Shown here: in pieces, positions 37,501 through 50,609 of the stretch
How the letters are laid out: every line of letters starts with the position of its first letter
How positions within the stretch are numbered: the first letter of the stretch is position 1
Assembly (NCBI GenBank): GCA_028551475.1
Contig: CM052356.1
Coordinates: forward strand, 31,337,884 to 31,401,883
DNA length: 64,000 nucleotides
Origin: Casuarina equisetifolia
Lineage: Eukaryota > Streptophyta > Magnoliopsida > Fagales > Casuarinaceae
Direction of reading: 5' to 3'
Program-made: the position numbers and the translations under genes
The notes under the pieces: model-generated
Database searches by the model: none
What the model was told of the DNA's origin: nothing
Seen by the model: only the letters and a program-made list of their open reading frames with translations

Positions 37501-40500
37501 TCCACAACTAGGTACGTTAATTCTTCTCGTTATTTCAGTTATCACCATAAATTCAAAGTGGCAAAGATCTTTATAAGATTTTTCTGCTGCTAAACCTCCT
37601 TTTTCCTCCTCTTTTATTTTCTTTAAATATTATTTGGGGTTTCAGTGCACTATGTTGAAGTAGTTGCATGGGAAATTTTAGGTTGCTACGTTTTTTTTTA
37701 GTTCCTTTTTTCTTTCTAAGCCTGTTTCTGCTTATGCATTGGTGTCATTACCATTGGAACTTGATTTGTATGCTATTGACTTCAGCTGGCCAAGGTACAG
37801 TGCCCACGGGACACTCATTTTTGGCTCTACGATGATGGGTCTTATGAGGAAGAAGGTCAAAACAACATAAAGGGGAATATATGGGGAAAGGTTCTCTCAT
37901 ATCTGTGAATAAGATATTTCTCTTGTCAGGTTCAAGTTTGTAAATTCAAATATGGATTTGAATGGTTTTTTATACAGTTGCAGTTTGATTTTTGGTAGGC
38001 AGGCGTCCACTCGTTTCATTTGTTCGTTGCTTTCATTGCCCGTTCCACCTGTAAATCCTTATGGGGCAAAAGAAGATTCAACTATTTATTCAGGTAGGTC
38101 TGTGCCTGACTATTTGGAGCAGGGAAAAGTCCAGAAACTTCTATTATTTGGGCTGGAAGGATCTGGAACCAGTACCATCTTCAAGCAGGTATAGTAATTA
38201 ATTTTTTGAGATCATCAATCTTGTCTGTTTGAATGCTTAGATTATCCTAAAACTGATGTGCATTGACTTGCTTATTGATTTACAATTGGCAATGAGGGAT
38301 TTGTTTCTCGTGCTCTGATGGTAGGTCTATTTATAGTTGGCTATGTGAGCTGGGATCTTATTTATTTATTTATTATTATTATTATTTATATATATTTGGC
38401 TGTTTTGTCCCAAAAAAAAAAAAACACATTGGTTCTACAAATTTTTGGATGCTTGCTAGGAGGAGTGGAGAGGGAAAGGGAGAGGAGGAAGGAGAAATGA
38501 GACTGTCTGCATTTTCATGGTTTGCTAGGAGGGAAGGAAACGAGGAAGGATATTAGATATAAAGCTATATTTTACTGATGTCTGAGAAGAGCCAAGATAT
38601 GCTGAATGGTTTAAACTTAAATGTACTGGCAATAGAATGATTCTTTGCCAACGTCGTTTCTACTTTGCTATCTAAAATTCTGTCGTCTGATTCAGTAGCA
38701 TGAGTTCTATTTGGTGAACATTATATTTTTCAGCTGCATAACATGTCTTCTAAAGCTTGAAATTTTTGTGGACAGGTCAGGATTTTGTATGGGAGCAGGT
38801 TCGCACCAGAAGAGCTGCAGAATATCAAGTTTATGATACAAAGCAACATGTATAAGTATCTTAGTATAGTACTTGAGGCCCGAGAGCAGTTTGAAGAGGA
38901 AGCATTGATGGAGAAACAAAGTACTGATGTGGATGCTGGAAACTCTGCCTCAGGTATAATTCTACTCTTTTCTGCTTAATTGTGTCCCTTTTATGGTGGA
39001 AATATTGATCTTTGATTAAGTAATTGATTATTCTTGTGCAATTTTCTTTTTGTTGTCCATTTTGATGCATCTTTTTGAATTCAAGATCTATGTGCTTATT
39101 TTGGAGGAAGTTTTACAAAATCCCAGGAGATTATATTTGTTCATTACTACATGCAAAAGTCGTTGGGAGTGAAGATGTTTGTTTAATAATCTTTTCATTA
39201 GAAATGAACTGATTATCTACTGCTTTTCTATTTCTACTGGAGAGTCAGTCGATCATTTTTTAATCCATTGTTCTTTGGCAAGTTGAGTTAGGCTGTTTGT
39301 GTTTTCTCTATTTGTTATCTTGTAGGTTATGCCCAACATTGTAATCTAGCCGCTTACAAGGTTGAAAAGGGATGTCTGTTTGTCATATGGGTATAGTGAT
39401 GTGGAATGCTATTCCCTTTGTGATGCAGGGAGAGAGCGTGGGAGCGATGGTAGATCTTTTGACGTGCCAATTCTCCTTTTGCATATTACTTGATTTTTTG
39501 AACGTATTTGTATGATTGAATGCCTGCTTTATGCAACGGGCAGTACCTTGGACCTTCTGGATCTGACTGGAATGTAGGTGCATGCATTTAGTATCAGGTT
39601 TAGGAAATATGGTAGTGAACTTGACGATCCAGGAAAATATATGAGATTTGGTGTGAAGATGATATCATTCACTGAAAAGGTTGCATACAACATTCTTTTT
39701 CTGTTCAAACCTTAAGCTTTTTTGTAATAGAGTGGAATTGAAGCTATCGCCTCAGTTTCTTGTGTAACATGCCACAGTTAATGGAACTCTTGAAACCTTC
39801 GATTATTTCCTCTATGCTACAAAGTATATATATACCTGAAGGTATTTTCACTCTTAGCAGTAATGAACTAAGCTGTTGATTGTGATCTGGATATAGGTGA
39901 AGCAGGAGTTAATGAGAGCAAGCAATGCATCTACTTAATCAACCAAAGGCTCAAGCATTTTTCTGACTGGTTGCTGGATATTGTGGCTACGGGAGATTTG
40001 GATGCCTTTTTTCCTGCTGCAACACGTGAATATGCTCCAATGGTAGATGAAATTTGGAGGGATCCTGCCATTCAGGAAACATACAAGAGAAGAGAAGAAT
40101 TGCATTGTCTTCCTGATGTTGCCAAATATTTCTTAGATCGGGTATGCCTAAACCATGTCCTCTTTGATTCAGTGTGAAATATAAACCATGTGATTGGGGA
40201 TGGTTTTCTCCTCCTCCTCGCTATGCTCAATATGTTGATAATTAAGCATCCTCTTGTCGTTTTTCCCTCTCCATTTGATTTATTTATGTTTTCCTCTATT
40301 AGCAAAACTGAATTAATTTTATAGGTCACAACTTTCCTGAATTAATTTTCTCCTGATCCTCTTCTCCCCTTAGATTATGATGCAATTTTGACATGATAAA
40401 TTCTGAGTGCAAGAATTAAAGCAAGAACAAATTAGGGATGGTGGTCGATAATATGGTCTTTATAATAAAGTTGCATCTCTTTATACAAACTGAAATTATG

Positions 40501-43009
40501 CTGTATACAAAATTAAGCCTGCTATTTGATTTTCTTTGTCAAAGCAGTCCTTCCAATGACTATTAAAAATATTAGGAGTATCTCCTTGTTCCATCAAAAA
40601 CTTGAAGATACAGAAGAAGGCAAGCATTTGGAAGAAATAAAGGCTGCTCCACCTAAGTGATAACAATCAGGTGCAGCCCCATGATATATGTTGCATATGG
40701 TACTTGAAAAGGAATAAGTTCGTTTAGTAGAAGAAAGTACTGAAGATACATATCTTCCTGTAACAAACCACCACGAACCTTCTACCCCTTGCCGAACTCC
40801 TTGTCCCCAAATGGATGCTAGGTACCCTACAAACGCTATCAGATGTCCCCATCACATACTTTGTGTGTTTCCCCGACTCTTAAGTTCCTTGCTTTAAGTG
40901 GTGGCTGTAAAAATTGTTGGTAGAACTAGGTACCAGAGTAGATGAAAGGGAGAATTTTTTGTTTGGTTTTATGTATGTGTGTTGGAGGTTATTGGATAAC
41001 ATACATGCAAGGAACGGTAGGTTCATGTGTCTTAGGATCATTGGCCAGTTAGGATGACAGTATGGACAGTATAGGTGATTAGTAGCTCTATGTCTCTTCG
41101 CCCTTGAGCATTGCACTAAGATTAAATAGTTTTTAAAATCACTGTTAAGATATGACCTATTCTGAAACTGAAAATAAGATTGTCTTTTTCAGAGAAACTG
41201 TTTCTGAAATCCCATCCGTGCTGATTAGCAATTGTTTTTGTACAGATGTATGTTTCATTAGATTTTTCTAATTGCCATAATGATTTTATAGTTTAGAGAA
41301 AACCACTTTTTGAACTTCCATTATGTATTGATGAAATTTAGGAGTGAAGCTTGCTTGGTTAGGACATCAGTCTAAGTCTTTTTAACACTTTTACGGAGGT
41401 GATTGTGTCTTTCCTATTACCTTGTGTTGTCAAAGTGTGTATCTCTTGTCTGAACTTTCTTCCTCTCTCTGCCTGCTACTTCTCCCTCAAGTTGCCCTGG
41501 GTGACCCACATGCTACAATGGCTGGGACAAAGTTTTGTGTTCCACCGAGGTTATGTGTATATGTCAGTGTGGGAAGTAGCCAGATATGCACAAGGCAAGT
41601 TTGTTCCAGGATCCCTTTTGGTTGATGACTGACGAAATCATATATATCTTAGAGAGTTGCGTCTTTATTGGAATTATCCATTCTTACATTCTGTGCATTA
41701 TATTTTGTTATAAGGTCAGATTCAAGAACGGTCTCAGCCTCTGCATTATGCATTTGATATATTGAACATTCGTGGATCCAGATTCCATAAAATTGTTGCA
41801 ATCAGACTAGACTAATATTCTGAGGTTCCATATATCATTTCATTAAGATTGTTTTGGAATACTAAGATTTTAGGATCAAAATATTGGATCGGGACACACC
41901 TCCTAGTGCTTCTGGATTTCATGATTGCTTTTGGTCTGTTCTGCATTTTCTTGTAATGGTCACATTAATGTACTTAGGCATGGCATGTGGTCTATTTTAC
42001 CAATGGATGAAGATGAGTTACTGAAGATTCGACAAGCTTGCATTGACTTTTTTATTCGTGTATACTACTAGTTTTTTGATCTCCCGTTGTATATCTTGGT
42101 GATATTGCTGTTAGCTTTTTACAGGCTATAGAGATATCAAGCAACGAGTATGAACCTTCAGAAAAGGACATTCTATATGCAGAGGGAGTCACACAGAGCA
42201 ATGGTCTTGCCTTCATGGAGTTCTCATTTGAGGATAGAAGTCCCATGTCTGAAGTGTACAGTGAGAACTTTGAATGCCCACCTCCTCCCTTGACCAAGTA
42301 AAACCTTGATTCTTTTCTCCTTCTGTACATTAAGTTGCATCTTTTCTCTGCTTTGTCTTCCTCTGATAAAACTCCCTGCCGTGCCTTTTTTCTGTTTTGT
42401 TAATACTTTTTACTTTTGGGTTATAGATATCAACTGATTCGCATAAATTCCAAAGGACTGCATGATGGTTGTAAATGGCTGGAAATGTTTGAAGATGTGA
42501 GGGCAGTGATATTTTGCGTTTCCTTGAGTGACTACGATCAGATGTGGGCCCATGGTAGTGGTGCTCTTCGAAATAAAATGCTAGCAAGCAGAGATTTGTT
42601 TGAGAGTTTGGTGAAGCACCCTTGTTTCAAAGACACCCCCTTTGTGCTCCTGCTGAACAAATATGATGCCTTCGAAGAAAAAGTAAACCAGGTTCCTTTG
42701 TCATCTTGTGAGTGGTTCAAGGATTTCAGCCCATTGAAGCCCCATCACAATCATCAGTCCCTAGCACAGCAAGCATACCACTATGTGGCAGTCAAATTCA
42801 AGGATCTATATTCTTCTTTAAGCAGACAAAGGTTATTTGTTGGGCAGACACGGGCTCGGGAGCGTCCAACAATTGATGACGCATTCAGGTACATAAGGGA
42901 GGTGCTCAAGTGGAATGAAGAGAAGGATGAGAATCTGTACGGAATGAATGGGGATGATTCATTTTACAGTACAGAAATTAGTACCTCTCCGTATATTAGA
43001 CATGAATGA
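34587..43009 (+). CDS. XLG3: Extra-large G protein alpha subunit, XLG3-like
   Basis: XLGs are plant-specific Galpha-like proteins that pair with Gbeta-gamma in growth and immune signalling. Eight exons: 34587-35600, 35697-35834, 37786-37890, 38003-38188, 38776-38953, 39897-40141, 42125-42297 and 42427-43009. They sum to 2622 nt, or 873 residues, within the family range. All splices are GT-AG and in phase. The N terminus holds [14 protein letters not shown] and [14 protein letters not shown], characteristic of XLG3. An acidic stretch precedes a Cys-rich region (residues 205-248) with four CxxC pairs. The Galpha-like half carries the P-loop [13 protein letters not shown] (469-481), where Thr replaces the usual Lys as is known for XLGs. 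Other blocks are [13 protein letters not shown] (switch I region), [21 protein letters not shown] and NKYD (757-760). It ends in [13 protein letters not shown] and a short tail. The gene is intact. XLG3 rather than XLG1 is supported by the N terminus. Confidence 0.97.
36089..36427. mobile_element. Foldback (MITE-like) element in XLG3 intron 2
   Basis: The left arm 36089-36121 (starting CTATTTAAGGTGGCTAACTA) is an imperfect inverse of the right arm 36395-36427 (ending GCCCTTAAATAG). The span of about 340 bp has no coding capacity. A further internal direct repeat of about 30 bp (TTGCTTTGTGAAT, 36145-36203) is present. A non-autonomous DNA transposon is the simplest reading. Target duplications were not resolved. 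Confidence 0.6.
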
Positions 43010-44517
43010 TCCGTCTGCTTAGCTGGGTTGTGCTGGGATTTTGAAATGAAAGATTGACGAAATCTACTTGCCATTTCCCGTTCTTCCCTTGCTCCTAATC
43101 TGGTCGATCTCTTTCGGTTTCCATGGCATGCCCAAGCAAAGGAAGAGAGGTAAGTTGGCTGTAAAAAAGGTGCTGCTGTGTTAAACTTTGCAATTCCAGC
43201 ATTGTTGAGTGATTTGAAAAATAAGCTTATCCTGATTCCTGAGATGGTAATTTTTGGGCATGATTTGGTTGCCTGTATAGTTTTTCTTGTTTTGGGACAA
43301 ATAAGGTACTAGCATTGCTGTAAATGGCGGAGAAATTCCCTTTCTGTACTAGCATCTTCATTGTGGGGCTCAGCAACTGAGATTTCACGATCTTACTTAG
43401 CAACTGGCCTCCGAGTTCCCTTTTGTCGGACAAAATTAGATAAATTTTTTTGTTAGTTCTTTCCAAATGTTAAACTCAGGTCAGACTACCCGAGTGAAGG
43501 TGATGTGACGCCATTGCTTGGAGTCATCATAACTCATCGTGCATTCCACTGATAGTTTTTATCTGAGAAAATGTAAATCAGTTTGATCTGAGTTTTCTTT
43601 GTTCTCGTTGTAAAATTACTTAAAATGCAAGGAGAAGATAGGGAGGAAAAGCAAGCACATACTCTCTTCCCTCAGACTGTCAACCTCACAAAGATAAGCA
43701 CAATTTGATGACGCATTGTTTGACGGCAAGAAATAAAGTTGCTTGACACCACATTGAATATGACAATGCACAATCGGGCCCCTTATGTGCAGCTCTCTCT
43801 GCATATCGGAAACCAAATAGTTTATTTAAATAAGCGAAGTCAAGAGAATTAACCCATAAACAACGCTACGGATTACATTGATGCATGTCAAGAATTTAAA
43901 GAAAGCCAAAGGTAAATGCCGCTTTCGGCAACTGACGAGTTCGATTTTCATGACCAAACCGAGCCAAACAGAGAAAGGTTCATCAAAAGTAAACCATCGT
44001 TTTCATATCGATCACAAAACATTTCAACTAAGAAGAAAGAGAAGGAGACAAGAATCAACCGTGATCCTTGAGTAAATATAATTGGGACAAGGACTAAGGA
44101 ATCTTTGTCCTTGAAGAAACCAGATTCGAAAGTTTTTCGAATTTTAGGTGAATAATGAACTACTGATTGTCCTATCTTCATTAGATTTAACCTCTTATCA
44201 TATATGTTACTGAGGAAGCAACCCATTATGAACACAAATACTGATAACTATGTTGATAATGACATTAATAACATGAAAGAAGATAGGAAACCTTCTGTGT
44301 GTCTTAATGGCTAGCACAAGGGGGTAGATCTTTAGGGTCTGTCTCAAACAACCCTTCCTCTTCCTCCCTAATAACGAGCAGTGGATATTTATGATGGTTG
44401 AACGTAGTTATAATTGTTTTATGCCTGACCCTACATGATACTCAGTTGAAATTAAAGCAAGCTTGTGTTTCCCAGATGCTGAGTTCTTTTACTTGTCTCC
44501 CCTCTCATCTCCTTGAG
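43010..44517. other. XLG3 3' flank; contains a copy of sequence found at 56.4 kb
   Basis: The first few hundred bases are XLG3 3' UTR and flank. Segment 43604-43715 is clearly homologous to 56381-56495 (shared CTTCCCTCA and CTGTCAACCTCACAAAG). This shows that the duplications in the right part of the window also copied XLG3 downstream sequence. No gene is recognised. Confidence 0.6.
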
Positions 44518-45535
44518 TAAAGAAATTCATCTATTTGTAAATTATTATATTTTGTAGGTAGAACTTAAAGACCATCATGAGTAATAAGCATATTTGGCCT
44601 CTATTTAGGCTTTGTATTCATCAAAATCAAACTCATCTTTCCCGCTGAAGTGTGAATTCAACATTCATGAAGAAGATGATGAAAGTGAAGGGAAATCTTA
44701 CCAACTGATTCGTCTTTTTGTTGTTCGGTCGCTGATAATTTGTTTGAAGAACAAGTTTGGAAGTAATTCCACTCGCACTTGTGGGAGAGGGTGGGGTATA
44801 TTTAACAATAAAATCCCATATCGAAGAGGAAGACACCTTTGTTATACTTTACAAATTTGGACAACCATTCTCCTCTGTGAGGGCCTTTTGATTGGTGTGT
44901 GGCATTTGACCATAAACAAGGGCATATATAGTTGAGTAATTGAGCGAAAGATTTAGCAATTATTTCCACAACCAAACTAAGTGGTACTTTATTTTATTTC
45001 ATCCCTCTAACAAAGTTGTTTTATCCGGGGGAGGGCTTAGATTATAACCATTAACCTCCCTTGGAACGCATAGCCATCTTGAATAGAGAGCAAGGAGTGG
45101 ACACTTCGTATTGATTCGTGTTAGGTAATATACTGTTTTAAATTATTTTTATTTGGGGAAATATACTGTAGAGTTAGGTTAGTACTTTTGGATACTTCGT
45201 TCGTAACATGAACGGGTTGGATGCCCAACCTTCTTCTTCTCCCCGCTTCTTCCTCTGCATCTCTTCAAATTGTGACTTGGCAAACAAGTGGGCTATAAAC
45301 AAAACGGCAAATGAGTTCAAATACCCAGAGAGTGATACACAAGCACGAGCATCTCCATGTTTCCGATCATCGCTATCACGGAAAACAGTGTGAAAAAATC
45401 AACCACGGAGAGCAACTGTAATGTGATAAACACGTTTTAAGCATTCCTGGAACGATGGAAACCATGTAATCGAAAGTGCTGTGTAGGTCATAACGAGACA
45501 GTACATGATTCCATGCAGATTGGACGTAAAAAATC

Positions 45536-46168
45536 CTATTTCTTTGGCGTATGGAGAACCAAACCCAGATTTCCACGAAGCTTGAAGGACCAGATCTGAA
45601 CTGTGTCGCCAATTTTGAGTCCGTTGCACCTCTTCACTTCATTCCAGGTGGAGCATAAAAAATATTGGAAGCCGTCCTGACATTTCCACCTCCTCAAAAC
45701 TATGTTATGTACCTCAAGGCTCGGTTCAATCAGCAAAATTTCCATTCCTTGGCCACCTCGTTTATCTTTTGTCCGTTTTTCCAGCGCTTCTCTTTCCTCC
45801 GTGCTAAGAAGCTCGACCGCCATTTCTGTTCTTGGAAGAACAAGCCCAGAATAATTATCGTTGGTGTCTGAAGAGTTTAACGTCTTCTCAATTACCATCA
45901 CCATCTCCACCCCATTATCCTTCATCGTCCTTATCTTCTCATCGAACTCTTCCCTCGTGCTCAATGGCAGCTTCTCTTTTTCGACTGTCTTCCTCTTCCT
46001 GGTTTCACGTCCCTTTTTTGCTAAGTTCTGCAAAACCATTGTCGTCATCTCCCGCTCAAACTCTTTTGCATTCTTAGTAACAGCTCTAGCGTAATCTTGC
46101 ATTCTACTGAAAGAGCCATTGTCTATAGCGTCGCCCCTGACATCTTCAAGAGTCAGCTTTCTTTCCAT
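45536..46168 (-). CDS. B3 domain protein, DUF313 type, paralog 1
   Basis: Plant B3 domains bind DNA; this subfamily (At2g31720-like) is poorly characterised. The start MERKLTLEDVRGDAIDNG at 46168 was chosen over an upstream in-frame ATG at 46216. It gives 210 residues, exactly as in the two other copies, and the upstream residues are not conserved as a unit. Residues 1 to about 60 are charged and helical. A basic RKRK motif (about residues 57-60) could serve as a nuclear signal. The B3 core covers about residues 95-208: VEMVMVIEKTL, GLVLPRTEM, GMEILLIEPSLEV, VLRRWKCQDGFQY, STWNEVKRCNGLKIGDTVQIWSF. The frame is intact. About four of five residues match paralog 2, with most differences in the N-terminal half. 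It is intronless within the coding region. Confidence 0.92.
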   Translation of the reverse strand: MERKLTLEDVRGDAIDNGSFSRMQDYARAVTKNAKEFEREMTTMVLQNLAKKGRETRKRKTVEKEKLPLSTREEFDEKIRTMKDNGVEMVMVIEKTLNSSDTNDNYSGLVLPRTEMAVELLSTEEREALEKRTKDKRGGQGMEILLIEPSLEVHNIVLRRWKCQDGFQYFLCSTWNEVKRCNGLKIGDTVQIWSFKLRGNLGLVLHTPKK

Positions 46169-46433
46169 TCTGTACAAGAAAATCAAGAAACTTAGAAAAA
46201 CAACGGAGATACACAAAAGAAAGAGAGAAAGAGGGGGGGAACGAAAAGAATTGTTGCGTATGAGAAGGGTTTATAGGAGATGATAGATAACTCAAGAGAG
46301 AAACACAGAGATCGGCACCTGAAAAAGTTGAGTCAAGCGAGGGTGGGGAAGTTGTGGTTTAGCAAGAAGGGAGAAGCAACAGTAGTTGCCTTCTTGTGCA
46401 AATATGATGCCTCTGGTTACGCCTCTTCTTGTG

Positions 46434-46443
46434 CAATATATAG
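46434..46443 (-). promoter_or_regulatory. Putative TATA box of B3 paralog 1
   Basis: The minus strand reads CTATATATTG about 265 nt upstream of the start codon. The aligned position of paralog 2 (about 55160-55180) reads CAATATCTTG, which no longer contains TATATA. An inference from motif and alignment only. Confidence 0.4.
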
Positions 46444-47094
46444 CATGGGGAGTAGAGTTGCTAACGCGTCACCATTTTAGGCTTGGCGGATCACACTTGG
46501 GCCTAATTTTAGTTCGCACTCTCTATCCTCCGGTTTGAATAAGATCCATGTGGTTCCATTTTCTTCAAACCAGCTTGGACCCAAAAGGTTAAGAGCTTCC
46601 AATCAAGGCTCAAAAGCTAATTAGTTGGGCCTGCACAGTATTGCAGTTAGCTTATGCAAGGATAGTTTTATTTTACTGATAGGCGGTATTCTAGTAGTTG
46701 AAACCCGTCAATTTGACAAAAATATATGTGCACTGTGCATGATGGGTTGCAAATTAATCACTAGATTTTTCTTTCCTTTGCTAGTTGAAGTGTATAAAAA
46801 GCGTCGAAAGAGAAGGCCTCTTATCTTATTACTCTTTGACTGATGATCATTCTCAATAGGATCATGAAGTTTTTAAAGTTTTGATTGCAAATTTAGTAGT
46901 TCCATTATTAAACGCTTCAAGTAAATCTATTGCACCAAATTCTTGGCAAGCTCGACGTTTTTAATAACATTGCTCTATTTTTCACAAGCCACTGCTTTCA
47001 TCATTGTCGTGACAGTTGTTTTGAAAATTAGATTTAAGGATGGGAGGTGTTATGATGGTAGAAAAATTTAATGTTGACACTTGTTAAGTCTTAT

Positions 47095-50000
47095 GTAGAA
47101 AGTATAATAGTCTAAAATAGTATAGTTTCCTCAATAAGCTATTTTCATGTAGAAATACATTCTTAACATCAAGTTAATGAAAATTTCATCCATGAGAATA
47201 AAATAATGTAAGAATAGTGTGGAAGGTAATATGTTTGAAATGGGGTTGAATGTCTCAGTAAATCAATCTTTGGTTTTTGATGAAAGCCTTTAATAGCTAG
47301 ATGAGCTTTATACCATTTAAGAGAGTCATCAGAATTAATTTTTATCTTAAAAATCCATTTACAGCCAATGGGAGGCATGTCTGGGTGGGGGGACAAGTCC
47401 CCATGTTTGGTTTTATAATAAGGCATGATATTCATTAGTCATAGTAGCATGCCACTAGGAATCCTTGAATGCCTATGTAAAACAAGTAGGTTTAGGGTAG
47501 GGGTGAGTGGAAATGATGAAGGAATAAGTATGGTTTTTATTTATTTATTTATTTTTTTATGATAGTTTTTAAAGTAATGGTACCACCTTTGAGGTGGGTA
47601 AGCATGGGATGTGAGGGATACATGATAGGGGGGAGGTGGTGGAGGTGAAGGAGATGGAGAAGGAGAAAGAGAACGTGTAGGAGGGAAACCATGAAGAGGT
47701 GAGGTAGAATTGCTATACTCAAGGGTGTGAAAAGAATAAGGAATGTTTGGTAATGGTGAGACAAGTACATGAGAAATTAGTAGTGGAATGTTCTCTGAGG
47801 ATAAAGATGGAGAAAAAGGGGTAAGGGCTTTTTAGTAAAGGAATTATGTTTCATCAAATTTGGCATATGAAACAATATGGTATTTTGTGAGTAGATGGTG
47901 AATAACATTAGTAATCCTTATAACTTAGGAGACAACCAAGGAAAACACAACGAAGGGATCTAAATTCAAATTTGTGTTTGGTATAAGGCATAGATAGGGA
48001 AAGATAAGGCAACCAAAGGTTCTCATATGGAATATGTCAAGTGTTTCACTAAAAAAGAATAATGCCAAGGGGAAAGGTTGTTTAAAGTTAGTATTGGGAG
48101 ACGATTGATTAAATAAATGATAGTCTCGAAGGCAAAATCTAAAAAATAAAACATGACCTAGGTGTTGAGTTAAATGAGTTAACTTTTTTATGATAATTTG
48201 GTGGGCATTTATTTGGTATATTTTCCTTTTGTATTGAAATAAATAATATTATATTTTTACTCTCACAGACATCAATAGTATGATGAGTATCTCTATAGTC
48301 TAATTTGAAGGAGATGACGCCCAATCATAAACAAAAGGAAGCCTATGTAGCTCATCAAATGAATGGAGAATGCGTGGCAATTTCAAATGTAAAGAAAATG
48401 TGATTGGAGGCCAAGAACGGCTAAAATGTGGTTGGAAAAAGGAGATTTTTAATCATTTGATGTTAGCTTGTGTGGAGGAGAGAAAAGCCATAAAAAAAAA
48501 AAGATCTAAGATGACACCTTGGTGGATCAATAAAAAAAAAGGAGAAGTTGTAGGTATTTATCCTTCTCCCACACTCTCTCTATCTCACAATGGCTTCTGA
48601 TACAAGTGTTTAATGCTCAACATTTTTTTATCAAAGCTTTGAAACATGTAGAACTCATAAAGTATAATAGGCAAAATCCAAAAGGGGTTTAAGTTTCATC
48701 GAACGATTTTGAGAACATTCTTGAACTTACCTTGACTTGAAGTATCTTCAGATCTAATTTATGATTACTATCTTTATTCGTGTATATTGTTGTTTATTGT
48801 TAAAATCCAAGCTCATTCTGTTACTTGATTTAAGATTAATTTGAACAATAGAAAACCCTAAGTGCGTACTCTTTAAATTTGTTAAAGGGTTTTTGATGCT
48901 TATATTCTTATTGTGATTGTAAAGCTGATTCTAGTTAAGAACTAAGATCTAAGTGTAGATAAGTTACTATAGTTGAGAAATTGCAATATGTAACTTTGGA
49001 TTTGATTTTAGTGGCCACCCTTTAATATGTTGTCAAAGGAGGCATGTTAGAGAATCATCCAATTACTTAAATCTTTTATGCATCTTTTTCATTATCTTAT
49101 TATTTCAAGAATTGCATGACTGGACTCTTTGAATGTATAGTAATTTATCCTTTTAATTTGATTTAGTTTGTGTTATCTTTGATTTATGCACGTTGTGTAG
49201 TGGTTATTTGAATTATGCATTTCTTTTTAAGTAGAAACCGTGTAGTAAGTATTTAGTGAAGGAAAAACAATTTAGAAACCTAATTCACCCCTCTTTAAGA
49301 TTGCCTTTAGGGACCTAATAGTAGGTATGCATAAGCATGAATAATTTAATATTTACAATGGTAGATTAGTAGCTAATGGCCACCATTCTATTCACCTCAA
49401 GCCAATAGTGCAAAACTTAAGATAATGTCAATTGGGTTGATGCATGCAGTGATGTAGAGGGTGAAATGTGATTCAATTTTGGGTTATTAATTGGCCAAAT
49501 GGGCTATTTTAAGGTTGATAGGCAATAAAAATGACCAAAGATGGAGGAAAGAGGACATGAGCAAGGTTGATTTTGATTTCATTATTAAGGAGAACGTTAT
49601 GGAGATCGTCATAGGTTAAGGTTTGTATGTGAGAGTAAACTTAGATTTCAATGGATGGAGATTAACATAGATCCAAGGCTTTAGAGTAGGATGTTATGGA
49701 TTTTGGTGTTGGCAATGGTCTTTTCGATAGCTAGAAGTTTATTGTTGATGCTATAGGCATGATGGAGAAATTAAGATATTCAATGGGTTCCTTTTAACAA
49801 TTTTTAGTGCTCTTTCAAAGCAATGATTGATAAAGGTGCTATTAGTAGAGTATTTTATGGCAAAAGCATATCATATGGTGACAGAAGAGTTAACTCAAGA
49901 CATGCTAGTGATAATCAATAGTTTGATATTGTTCAAAATCCACTTGAGCACTATTTGGTCCAAAGTAAGCTACTCATCAAAGGGTAAGTTTGTGATATAG

Positions 50001-50609
50001 TTCTCATTCACATGTGTTCTTTTGTACCAATTTGGCAATAAGATATGGCAAGGATTCATTGATGATAACCAATAGATGACTAGTTGTGAGGTAGGGAAGA
50101 ATTTAGGTTTCCTAGTCAAGGTAGTTCCTACCATCCAAGTAGACCTTGGATGGTTGGAGAAGTTCCAAGTTGAAACGATAGGGTTGTTGAGTTTTGTTAG
50201 GTTGAAGCTAATATGAAGGAGGTTGGGGTTAGATTGGAAGAGTTTGAGGAGGCCATAAGGATCAATGGGCTTGTATTGGTGGCTCTTTGATACCAAATTG
50301 ATAAAATTGTGGTTGGAGGTTTGCTAAAACATAGATATGAAAATATAAACTTATAGAGAATTTTGTAAATTTAAATTGCTCAAATTCTTTCATTACATGG
50401 TCTTAGATTATAGATCATGAATTCAATTTGTTACATTCTATCTCTTATAGGTTCTAATCATTATAGATAAAAATTAAATGAGATTGAAGGTTGAAAAATT
50501 CTAGAAACTTTCTCTTTCTAGGATATTATCTTATTATTCTCTTTCTAGAATTTGTATTTTATCTTTTGAGTCATTGACATCTTACTAATATGAGATTATT
50601 GATGTGGCA
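47095..50609 (-). mobile_element. Degenerate Ty1/copia retrotransposon with 5' LTR
   Basis: Reading the minus strand: a 311-bp LTR (50299-50609, TG...CA) is followed after three bases by TGGTATCAAAGAGCC (50281-50295), a decayed primer-binding site complementary to initiator-Met tRNA. A gag-like frame follows (about 49970-50296, including LTKLNN). The C-terminal integrase region lies at about 47870-48130, with the copia hallmarks YLINRLP and, in another frame, FEFRSLRCVFLG. A proline-rich linker with HPMLTH comes next (about 47590-47770). The start of reverse transcriptase (47169-47435) shows PIGCKWIFKIK and KGFHQ, then LDVKNVFLH after a stop. Frameshifts and stops are frequent, so the element is dead. 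RNase H and the 3' LTR are missing; homology stops at the edge of duplication A. Segment 48560-49330 does not look like copia and may be a nested insertion. Confidence 0.82.

Larger units (their letters stand above)
44518..47090. repeat. Segmental duplication A, copy 1 (pairs with 53263-55800)
   Basis: The block begins AAAGAAATTCATCTATTTGTAA and is collinear with 53263-55800 over about 2.5 kb. It includes the flanks and whole coding region of a B3 gene and ends around TAGAAAAATTTAATG. Identity is high throughout, with small indels. The right boundary coincides with the broken end of the copia remnant that follows. Confidence 0.93.

Noticed and set aside
45536..46216. Longer B3 protein starting at 46216 with an N-terminal hydrophobic segment
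   Set aside because: The hydrophobic residues come from the 5' UTR. All three paralogs agree only from MERxLT onward, and paralog 3 has an LTR immediately upstream.
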